Assembly (NCBI GenBank): GCA_958434805.1
Contig: CAUBDX010000012.1
Location: 1-64,000, forward strand
From: an uncultured Phocaeicola sp.
GTDB lineage: Bacteria; Bacteroidota; Bacteroidia; Bacteroidales; Bacteroidaceae
Direction: 5' to 3'
DNA: 64,000 nt
In this document: in pieces, positions 44,081-51,322 of the stretch
How positions within the stretch are numbered: position 1 is the first letter of the stretch
How the letters are laid out: each line of letters opens with the position of its first letter
Notes under the pieces: generated by a model
The model's database searches: none
What the model saw: only the letters and a program-made list of their open reading frames with translations
What the model was told of the DNA's origin: nothing
Made by a program: the position numbers and the translations under genes

Positions 44081-44921
44081 TAGAGTATTGTTGCAAAAAA
44101 GAGATGAGAACCCGGATATAGAGTACTCCGGATATTATTCTCTTGTTTCTGGCTACCTTGAGGAGGAGGAAACCCCTCTAGATGGCATTATCAGAGAACT
44201 GAAGGAAGAATTTGAACACAAGAAATCCCAAAAGGTGCATTTTAGTTCTATAACCTATTTGGGGTCTGAGTATAGAGCAGACTATGATAGATGGGAATAT
44301 ATTCATCATACTTATTTGATGGACGATGCAGCGGATATCCGTATTTTGGAAGGTGAATCTTTTGTCTTGCTGGATATGGATGAGTGTTTGAGATTGGAGA
44401 ACCTTGCTCCTCATCATAAGTTGTTTTTATTAAAATATCGTGCCGGATTATGTAAAATTGACGTGCGTGAGCAATCAAAAAAAATGTTTGATGAAATAAC
44501 TGTCAGGGATTTGATAAGAGTGGAATCCGTAGGAGATGTGAAAAATTATAGCTTGCTGGAGGCGGGGACTGGTTTTGTAATTGGCGAGGATACTACTTTG
44601 AGTGCTTCAATTCCAGCGGTGGAAGCCGCTAAATATATAGGATTCTTGCAATTCGTCCCAAAGGTTCTTAGAGGCAATCATTATCATTTTAGAAAGGTGG
44701 AATATATGCTTATTTTACAGGGGCGTATGCATGCCACTTTTCAGAAATATGATGATAGTGAGGCTGTAATAGAAGAGATTTGGGAAAAGGGGGATTTGGT
44801 ACGGACTTTACCGGGGTGCGTCCATACATTAACAGCTTTAGGAGAGTCGAATGTGTTGACTATTGAGTTTTCTCCACAGCCTTATGTTGCGAGGGATGTG
44901 TTGATGAATGATAAAAAATAG
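44025..44921 (+). CDS. Nudix-cupin fusion protein
   Basis: 298 residues. The N-terminal Nudix domain (about 5-140) has the box G-Y-L-E-E-E-E-T-P-L-x5-R-E-L-K-E-E-F. The C-terminal cupin (about 160-290) has V-L-R-G-N-H-Y-H-F-R-K-V-E-Y, P-G-C-V-H-T-L metal ligands and strongly resembles the cupin half of CapF-type sugar-biosynthesis enzymes. Cytosolic; likely acts on nucleotide sugars (inference). Several in-frame ATGs lie within the first seven codons. Central gene of a coupled three-gene unit. Confidence 0.75.
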   Translation: MKMKKMMDSTTVIITTTDNRVLLQKRDENPDIEYSGYYSLVSGYLEEEETPLDGIIRELKEEFEHKKSQKVHFSSITYLGSEYRADYDRWEYIHHTYLMDDAADIRILEGESFVLLDMDECLRLENLAPHHKLFLLKYRAGLCKIDVREQSKKMFDEITVRDLIRVESVGDVKNYSLLEAGTGFVIGEDTTLSASIPAVEAAKYIGFLQFVPKVLRGNHYHFRKVEYMLILQGRMHATFQKYDDSEAVIEEIWEKGDLVRTLPGCVHTLTALGESNVLTIEFSPQPYVARDVLMNDKK

Positions 44922-44928
44922 CTTGAGT

Positions 44929-45771
44929 ATGGGAACCATTGCAGTAACGGGGGCTACCGGTTATTTGGCTGAGAAATTGATAGAACGGTTGATTACCCAA
45001 GGACATACTATTCATGCGATAGCCAGGAATGAAGGAAAACTGATTGCTCTGAGGGAGAAATTTAAAAGCGTTCAAATCTTTCCATGCCCCGTTGAAGATT
45101 ATCTTTTATTGAAAAAGGCATTGAATGGTTGTGATGGGATATTTCATTTGGCTGCGTTTAAAGATGTCATTTTGGCAAAAGAACATCCTCTGAAAGCTGT
45201 TCAGACTAATATTCTTGGTACGTTGAATCTTCTTAAAATAACTGTTGAGGAACAGAACATAAAATTTATTCTGGCAACAAGCACTGATAAAGCTGTTCAA
45301 GTTTCAGGAACGTATGGGGCTACTAAATTGCTTATGGAGAATCTTTTTGGGGATTTTGAGCAAATAAACGGATCGAATTGCGCTTATAGGATAGTTCGTT
45401 ATGGAAATGTATTGCATTCTACAGGGTCTGTTTTGGTAAAATGGAAGTATGCATTAGAAAATAGGAAGGAGCTTATATTGACAGATCCTGAAGCTACCCG
45501 GTTTTTTATTACGTGGGAACAGGCAATAGATGTTATTTTTTCCTGTTTAAATGACGCTCAAAGTGCGGAACCGTTTTATCCGCCTGATATGAAATCGATA
45601 AGCTTAGGAATTTTATTGGAACTCACAATAAGAAAGTATGCTAAAACTGTTCCTGACATCAGAGTTATCGGTTTACAAAAAGGGGAAAATAAGCACGAAT
45701 GTATCACGGCAGACTTAAGCAGTGAATATGCTGAAAGATGGAATAATGAGGAATTATTAAACCTTATCTAG
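44929..45771 (+). CDS. Nucleotide-sugar dehydratase/epimerase (PseB/CapE-like SDR)
   Basis: 280 residues from the ATG giving M-G-T-I-A-V-T-G-A-T-G-Y-L, the NAD-binding start; an upstream ATG overlapping the previous gene is also possible. Extended SDR fold with A-T-S-T-D-K-A-V-Q and catalytic Y-G-A-T-K near 130, then R-Y-G-N-V-L and R-F-F-I-T-x-E-Q-A as in UDP-GlcNAc 4,6-dehydratases. Shorter than CapD/PseB (about 330) at the C-terminus. It implies production of a modified sugar nucleotide. Confidence 0.8.
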   Translation: MGTIAVTGATGYLAEKLIERLITQGHTIHAIARNEGKLIALREKFKSVQIFPCPVEDYLLLKKALNGCDGIFHLAAFKDVILAKEHPLKAVQTNILGTLNLLKITVEEQNIKFILATSTDKAVQVSGTYGATKLLMENLFGDFEQINGSNCAYRIVRYGNVLHSTGSVLVKWKYALENRKELILTDPEATRFFITWEQAIDVIFSCLNDAQSAEPFYPPDMKSISLGILLELTIRKYAKTVPDIRVIGLQKGENKHECITADLSSEYAERWNNEELLNLI

Positions 45772-45877
45772 AAAATACTATGAATGATAGATAGTTAAAT
45801 CTTTCTTTTAAGACGGGGAATTGCAGTATATTGATTACTTTTGTCCTGTATCATAACTTATTAAACCTCGGATAGAT

Positions 45878-46206
45878 ATGGGAACAGAAGGCATACAGGA
45901 TAAATACATCAACCCTTATGCCGATTTCGGCTTCAAGTTGCTTTTCGGCACGGCAATGAACAAGGAACTTTTCGAGGCTGCCGAGATAGCTAAGTTCAAT
46001 CCTAAGGAATTAGGCGAGTATTGGGAAAGTTTGAAGAATTTCCGTGATTGGTACAGTGTGATGTCCACCCAGTTGAAGAAGGTCTTGAGCAAGGTCGTAA
46101 GGAAGAATGCTTCAAGAATGCAAAAAAAATGAAACAGGCCGGTATTGCATTTGATGTAATTGCACAGGTTACCGGTCTGTCTATAGGGGAAATAGCGTCT
46201 TTGTAA
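45878..46206 (+). pseudogene. Rpn/PDDEXK-type transposase-nuclease remnant
   Basis: Starts with Y-I-N-P-Y-A-D-F-G-F-K-L-L-F-G, the N-terminus of Rpn-family (PDDEXK_2) recombination-promoting nucleases. It jumps directly to the family's C-terminal part (E-Y-W-E-S-L-K-N-F-R-D), then shifts frame to end G-L-S-I-G-E-I-A-S-L. The catalytic core is deleted, so it is inactive. Confidence 0.75.
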
Positions 46207-46211
46207 GTCGT

Positions 46212-47276
46212 TTACAGCACCAGTCCGTCCAGCATCTCGATATAAAGCCTTATTGCTTCCTCAATTTCCGAAACCATGATATATTCATCAGCCGTATGTG
46301 AACGGGAGGACTTTCCCGGACCGATTTTGACAGACGGGAACTTCATCAACGCCTGATCGGACAAAGTAGGAGAGCCGAAAGGTACACGTCCTAGTTTTAC
46401 CGCGCGTTTCACAAAGGGATGCTCGGCACTGATATGAGATGAGTTCAAGCGGAAAGAACGGGCTTTCGCCTCGCTTTTTAGACGGGCGCTTATTTCTTTG
46501 AATAGTTCTTCGTTAGAGTAACATTCATTACTGCGGATATCCACAACGAAAGTACAAGTATCGGGGATGACATTATGCTGCGTGCCGGCATTTATTTGTG
46601 TCACGCTCATTTTGACGGGGCCTAGCAGGGAGGATTCCTTCGGGAATTTATAATCACGGAACCACTGAATGTCTTCCAGTACTTTGTAAATAGCATTCAC
46701 TCCTTCATTGCGTGCGGCATGTCCGGCTTTTCCGTATGCGGTAACATCCAGCACCATCAATCCCTTTTCGGCAATGGCAGGCTGCATTTCTGTCGGTTCA
46801 CCCACTATGCCCAAGGTGATGGGAGGTAGTTGGGGCAATACGCTTTCTATTCCGTTTTTTCCGGAAACTTCTTCTTCACATGAGGCAAGAAAGATCAGAT
46901 TGTATGCCTGCTCGGTTGTAGAGAGATGGCGGTACACCTGAAATAAGGATACTACACTGGCGCCGGCGTCATTACTTCCCAAACCGTAAATCTTTCCGTT
47001 TTCGGCTTTCGGAGTGAAAGGATGTTTCCGCCATCCGTTTACCGGTTTTACGGTATCGATGTGGGAATTTAGTAAAATAGTCGGTTTGTTGAGGTCGAAC
47101 ATCGGACTGATACACCAAATGTTGTTGCCCGAACGACCGGTCATGATACCTGTTTCTTCAATATAGTTCTGCAGAAAGTCGGCGGCAGCTTCTTCTTCCC
47201 GGCTCAATGAGGGGATACCGATTAACGAATTCAGCAATGTGGTTGCTTCGGAAGTGTAATATTCTATATCAATCAT
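46212..47276 (-). CDS. argE: M20-family deacylase (ArgE-like)
   Basis: 354 residues. Metal ligands of the M20 family: N-S-H-I-D-T-V near 70, G-S-N-D-A-G-A near 98-104, C-E-E-E-V near 132 and G-E-P-T-E near 157. Bacteroides arginine synthesis uses succinylated intermediates and an enzyme of this type removes the acyl group from ornithine; that assignment is inferred from family, since no other arginine genes are here. TATCTTTG at 47310-47303 is its promoter box. Confidence 0.75.
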   Translation of the reverse strand: MIDIEYYTSEATTLLNSLIGIPSLSREEEAAADFLQNYIEETGIMTGRSGNNIWCISPMFDLNKPTILLNSHIDTVKPVNGWRKHPFTPKAENGKIYGLGSNDAGASVVSLFQVYRHLSTTEQAYNLIFLASCEEEVSGKNGIESVLPQLPPITLGIVGEPTEMQPAIAEKGLMVLDVTAYGKAGHAARNEGVNAIYKVLEDIQWFRDYKFPKESSLLGPVKMSVTQINAGTQHNVIPDTCTFVVDIRSNECYSNEELFKEISARLKSEAKARSFRLNSSHISAEHPFVKRAVKLGRVPFGSPTLSDQALMKFPSVKIGPGKSSRSHTADEYIMVSEIEEAIRLYIEMLDGLVL

Positions 47277-47302
47277 CTTGATTTTAATAATTTAATGTGT
47301 TG

Positions 47303-47310
47303 CAAAGATA
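47303..47310 (-). promoter_or_regulatory. -7 box (TATCTTTG) of the M20 gene
   Basis: Exact match 26 bases upstream of the ATG on the minus strand. Confidence 0.5.
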
Positions 47311-47454
47311 CTATTTTTGCGTGGTAAACGGTGATGAAAAAAGTAGGTAATTAAGTTAGATATGCAACTAAAACTTTCGGCTGATTTCTTCTAACTCTTT
47401 GACTGGTTGGGAAAATTAATGCCTGTTTATAGAGGATAATTCCAAATTAAACGA

Positions 47455-47462
47455 TAACTTTG
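47455..47462 (+). promoter_or_regulatory. -7 box (TAACTTTG) of the acyl-CoA ligase gene
   Basis: Exact TAnnTTTG 27 bases before the ATG. Confidence 0.5.
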
Positions 47463-47489
47463 CCGATGAATTAAAAATAAATCTTTGGA

Positions 47490-49295
47490 ATGAGTAGTTC
47501 TTTCTTATCTGTCCTGATACAACGTCAGGCAGGGAAATATGGTGATCGTGTAGCGTTGCGTTACCGCGATTATAAAACAGAAACATGGATTCCGGTTTCT
47601 TGGAACCAGTTTGCCGCAACTGTAAAAACAGTTTCGAATGCATTGATAGAATTAGGTATAGGCATACAGGAAAATATAGCAGTTTTTTCTCAAAATAAAC
47701 CGGAATGTCTGTATGTGGACTTTGGAGCTTTTGGGGTACGGGCTGTTACTGTACCATTTTATGCTACCAGTTCCGAGGCGCAGGTACATTATATGGTAGG
47801 TGATGCCGAAATACGTTATATCTTTGTAGGTGAACAGTTGCAATATGATGTGGCGTTCCGGGTTATGCAACTGGGAAGCCAACTGAAACAGATTATAATT
47901 TTCGACAAGGATGTAAAACGTGATGAGCGGGACCAGACTTCCATTTATTTTGATGACTTTCTGAAATTGGGCGAGGCGCATCCGCATCAAGCTGAGGTAG
48001 ACAAGCGTACTTCAGAGTCGGGTAATGGTGATCTTGCCAATATTCTTTATACCAGTGGAACAACCGGAGACAGCAAGGGGGTGATGTTGCATCATTCTTG
48101 CTATGAGGCGGCCATTCCGGCACACGATGAACGTTTCCCTCAATTGGGTGATCAGGATGTGATTATGAATTTCCTTCCTTTTACTCATGTGTTTGAGCGT
48201 GCATGGACTTGCTGGTGTCTTTCGATGGGGTGTACTTTGTCTATCAACTTGCGTCCTGCTGATATCCAGAAGACAATAAAGGAGATCCGTCCTACGGCTA
48301 TGTGCAGTGTTCCCCGTTTCTGGGAGAAAGTGTATGCCGGCGTGCAAGAAAAAATCAATGAGACAACCGGATTGAAAAAGAAGTTGATGCTGGATGCTAT
48401 TAAAGTGGGACGTGAACATAATTTGGAATATGTGTACAAAGGGCTGACTCCTCCGCCTGTATTGCACATGAAATATAAATTTTATGAGAAAACGATCTAT
48501 AGCTTGTTGAAAAAGACTATTGGCATTGAAAACGGGCGTTTCTTCCCTACTGCCGGTGCGGCTATTCCGCCGGCTGTACAGGAGTTTGTTTTGTCGGTGG
48601 GAATTAATATGGTAGCCGGTTATGGATTGACGGAATCTACTGCAACGGTTGCTTGTGAGAATGATAATGACCATGTGGTTGGTTCGGTGGGGCGTATCAT
48701 GCCTCATGTGCAGGTCAGAATAGGGGAGAATAACGAAATAATGCTACGTGGTGAGGGAATCACTCATGGCTATTATAAAAAGGAAGCTGCTACGAAAGCA
48801 GCGTTTACTGAAGACGGATGGTTCCATACCGGTGATGCGGGTTATATAAAAGATGGGCATTTGTTCCTTACAGAGCGTATCAAGGACTTGTTTAAAACTT
48901 CAAACGGGAAGTATATCGCTCCTCAAGCCATTGAAGCCAAATTGGTGGTAGACCGTTATATCGATCAGATTTCTATTATTGCCGATGAACGTAAATTTGT
49001 TTCTGCTTTGATAATTCCTGAATATAAACTGGTGAAAGAGTATGCCGCAAAAAAAGGTATTCGCTATGAAAGTATGGAGGAACTGTTGCAGAAACCGGAA
49101 ATTATCGATTTGTTTAAAGAGCGGATTGATACACTGCAGCAGCAGTTTGCACATTATGAACAGATCAAGAGGTTTACCTTGTTGCCCCATCCTTTCAGTA
49201 TGGAACGTGGTGAACTGACCAATACGTTGAAAATAAAACGTAATGTGCTGAACAAGAACTATGCTGCCGAAATAGAAAAGATGTACGAAGAATAA
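47490..49295 (+). CDS. Long-chain fatty-acid-CoA ligase (AMP-forming)
   Basis: 601 residues of the ANL superfamily. It activates fatty acids to acyl-CoA via acyl-AMP. Seen: P-loop Y-T-S-G-T-T-G-D-S-K-G near 184-194, A5 motif Y-G-L-T-E-S near 377-382, A8 W-F-H-T-G-D-A near 446 and K-T-S-N-G-K-Y-I-A-P near 468-477. Membrane-associated in most relatives. Monocistronic. Confidence 0.85.
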   Translation: MSSSFLSVLIQRQAGKYGDRVALRYRDYKTETWIPVSWNQFAATVKTVSNALIELGIGIQENIAVFSQNKPECLYVDFGAFGVRAVTVPFYATSSEAQVHYMVGDAEIRYIFVGEQLQYDVAFRVMQLGSQLKQIIIFDKDVKRDERDQTSIYFDDFLKLGEAHPHQAEVDKRTSESGNGDLANILYTSGTTGDSKGVMLHHSCYEAAIPAHDERFPQLGDQDVIMNFLPFTHVFERAWTCWCLSMGCTLSINLRPADIQKTIKEIRPTAMCSVPRFWEKVYAGVQEKINETTGLKKKLMLDAIKVGREHNLEYVYKGLTPPPVLHMKYKFYEKTIYSLLKKTIGIENGRFFPTAGAAIPPAVQEFVLSVGINMVAGYGLTESTATVACENDNDHVVGSVGRIMPHVQVRIGENNEIMLRGEGITHGYYKKEAATKAAFTEDGWFHTGDAGYIKDGHLFLTERIKDLFKTSNGKYIAPQAIEAKLVVDRYIDQISIIADERKFVSALIIPEYKLVKEYAAKKGIRYESMEELLQKPEIIDLFKERIDTLQQQFAHYEQIKRFTLLPHPFSMERGELTNTLKIKRNVLNKNYAAEIEKMYEE

Positions 49296-49318
49296 TGGGA
49301 AAATGAATAGATTTCCAC

Positions 49319-49326
49319 TATCTTTG
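49319..49326 (+). promoter_or_regulatory. -7 box (TATCTTTG) of prfB
   Basis: Exact match 26 bases before the ATG. Confidence 0.5.
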
Positions 49327-49352
49327 CACCCTAAAATGCAAAAATTCTCAAG

Positions 49353-50468
49353 ATGATAACAATAGAGCAACTGAAAGACGTAAAAGAACGTACTGCGGCA
49401 CTTGAAAGATATCTGGACATAGAAAATAAACTGGTTCAGGTGGAAGAAGAACAACTGCGTACGCAGGCGCCCGGTTTTTGGGATGATGCCAAGAAAGCAG
49501 AAGCACAAATGAGGAAGGTGAAAGATCTGCAAAAATGGATCGACGGTTACCGTGAGGTAAAGACGATGGCAGATGAACTGGAATTGGCTTTTGACTTTTG
49601 TAAAGATGATTTGGTTACCGAAGAAGAAGTGGATGCAGCGTATCAAAAGGCTGTCACTGCGGTGGAGGCATTGGAACTGAAGAATATGCTTCGCCAGGAG
49701 GCCGACCAAATGGATTGTGTATTGAAAATTAATTGCGGTGCCGGTGGTACTGAAAGTCAGGATTGGGCTTCCATGCTGATGCGTATGTATATGCGTTGGG
49801 CGGAGACCAATGGCTATAAAGTGAGCGTGGCTAACCTTCAGGATGGGGATGAGGCCGGAATCAAGACGGTGACTATGAATATTGAGGGCAGTTTTGCATA
49901 TGGTTATCTGAAAGGTGAGAATGGAGTCCACCGCTTGGTGCGCGTGTCTCCTTATAATGCTCAGGGGAAACGGATGACTTCTTTTGCTTCTGTGTTTGTA
50001 ACGCCGTTGGTGGATGATAGTATTGAAGTGACAATTGAACCTGCCCGTATGTCTTGGGATACTTTCCGTTCGGGAGGGGCCGGCGGACAGAATGTGAACA
50101 AGGTGGAATCAGGAGTACGTCTGCGTTATCAATATAAAGATCCGTATACCGGTGAGGAAGAGGAAATCTTGATTGAGAATACTGAAACCCGTGACCAGCC
50201 GAAGAATAAGGAAAATGCGATGAGACAGTTGCGTTCAATTTTATATGATAAGGAATTGCAGCACCGCATGGAAGAACAGGCCAAGGTGGAGGCAGGCAAG
50301 AAGAAGATTGAATGGGGATCACAGATACGCAGTTATGTCTTTGATGACCGTCGTGTGAAGGATCATCGTACTAATTTTCAAACTTCGGATGTGAACGGAG
50401 TGATGGATGGAAAGATTGATGGCTTTATCAAGGCATACTTGATGGAGTTTTCCGGTTCGGAGAATTAG
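49353..50468 (+). CDS. prfB: Peptide chain release factor 2
   Basis: 371 residues. It terminates translation at UGA/UAA. The peptidyl-hydrolysis motif G-G-Q sits in S-G-G-A-G-G-Q-N-V-N-K near 242-252. The codon-recognition tripeptide is S-P-Y where E. coli has S-P-F. The gene is one uninterrupted frame: the autoregulatory in-frame UGA of E. coli and many other prfB genes is absent. Confidence 0.95.
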   Translation: MITIEQLKDVKERTAALERYLDIENKLVQVEEEQLRTQAPGFWDDAKKAEAQMRKVKDLQKWIDGYREVKTMADELELAFDFCKDDLVTEEEVDAAYQKAVTAVEALELKNMLRQEADQMDCVLKINCGAGGTESQDWASMLMRMYMRWAETNGYKVSVANLQDGDEAGIKTVTMNIEGSFAYGYLKGENGVHRLVRVSPYNAQGKRMTSFASVFVTPLVDDSIEVTIEPARMSWDTFRSGGAGGQNVNKVESGVRLRYQYKDPYTGEEEEILIENTETRDQPKNKENAMRQLRSILYDKELQHRMEEQAKVEAGKKKIEWGSQIRSYVFDDRRVKDHRTNFQTSDVNGVMDGKIDGFIKAYLMEFSGSEN

Positions 50469-50487
50469 TAAATTCTTCGTAATTTAT

Positions 50488-50518
50488 TTGTTTTCTTCTA
50501 GAAACTTTGTACTTTTGG
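50488..50518 (+). promoter_or_regulatory. Promoter of the 43-residue membrane peptide gene
   Basis: TTTG-N19-TACTTTTG, full consensus. Confidence 0.65.
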
Positions 50519-50560
50519 GATATTCAAAAGAGATGGTTTAATCTTAAAAATGAAATACTT

Positions 50561-50692
50561 ATGGGAAAGAATAAGAAAGCTGCTTATAGTAAGCGGGAAG
50601 AAGAGAAAGCAAATAGGATTGTAAAAGGTCTGTTCATCGGATTAATTGTATTAGCCCTTGTTATTATGGTAGGCTATGCCATGTATGGATAA
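50561..50692 (+). CDS. 43-residue single-helix membrane peptide
   Basis: Basic N-terminus (G-K-N-K-K-A-A-Y-S-K-R-E-E) followed by one transmembrane helix (about 23-41). ATG chosen because the consensus promoter starts about 45 bases upstream; a longer frame would begin inside it. Short basic single-helix peptides of this kind are conserved in Bacteroidales but have no known role. A terminator follows. Confidence 0.7.
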   Translation: MGKNKKAAYSKREEEKANRIVKGLFIGLIVLALVIMVGYAMYG

Positions 50693-50711
50693 AAACGGAA
50701 AATAAATAGTG

Positions 50712-50748
50712 AAGTCCTGCTGAGGTTATTCTCTGCGGGGCTTTTTTA
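50712..50748 (+). terminator. Terminator after the membrane peptide gene
   Basis: AAGTCCTGCTGAG pairs with CTCTGCGGGGCTT (two G-U, one mismatch), 6-base loop, T tail. Confidence 0.65.
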
Positions 50749-50762
50749 TATATTAAAACGCT

Positions 50763-51233
50763 ATGGGACAAGAAATAGAACGAAAATTTTTAGTAAAGGA
50801 CGACAGTTATAAACTAGAGGCTTATGCACATAGTCATATTGTGCAAGGTTATATCTGTAGTGCTCGTGGAAGAACTGTCCGGGTGCGTATTCGGGATAAT
50901 AAAGGGTATCTTACTATCAAAGGGGCTTCCAATGACTCCGGTACAAGTCGTTATGAGTGGGAGAAGGAGATCAGTTTGCAAGAGGCCGAAGAGTTGATGA
51001 AACTGTGTGAGCCTGGGGTGATTGATAAAATCCGGTATTTGGTGAAAAGTGGAGAGCATATCTTTGAAGTGGATGAGTTTTATGGTGAGAATGAAGGCTT
51101 GACTGTAGCGGAAGTGGAATTGAATAGTGAGGACGAATTGTTCAAAAAGCCCCATTTCATCGAAAAAGAGGTAACGGGAGATATTCGTTATTATAATTCT
51201 TTTTTAATGAAGAATCCTTATACTCGCTGGTAG
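50763..51233 (+). CDS. CYTH-domain protein (triphosphate tunnel metalloenzyme)
   Basis: 156 residues. It opens with E-I-E-R-K-F-L, the ExExK signature of CYTH proteins, and keeps the basic strands (R-V-R-I-R near 40, L-T-I-K-G near 50) and an acidic V-A-E-V-E-L near 118. Relatives hydrolyse inorganic triphosphate or nucleoside triphosphates; the substrate here is not known. Normal length for the compact bacterial type. Confidence 0.9.
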   Translation: MGQEIERKFLVKDDSYKLEAYAHSHIVQGYICSARGRTVRVRIRDNKGYLTIKGASNDSGTSRYEWEKEISLQEAEELMKLCEPGVIDKIRYLVKSGEHIFEVDEFYGENEGLTVAEVELNSEDELFKKPHFIEKEVTGDIRYYNSFLMKNPYTRW

Positions 51234-51287
51234 ATAATATATAGGCTTCTTTAACGTCTGAAAATAAACTACTTGCTATCGTTTACC

Positions 51288-51295
51288 TACCTTTG
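51288..51295 (+). promoter_or_regulatory. -7 box (TACCTTTG) of the receptor gene
   Basis: Exact TAnnTTTG 27 bases before the ATG. Confidence 0.5.
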
Positions 51296-51322
51296 CAACA
51301 AACACAAACTCATTATTGATAT

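Noticed and set aside
49353..49440. Programmed frameshift in prfB
   Set aside because: The frame is continuous at the usual site; there is no in-frame UGA.
48900..49931. 343-residue minus-strand frame across the ligase and prfB genes
   Set aside because: Antisense shadow spanning two well-supported genes and their promoter.
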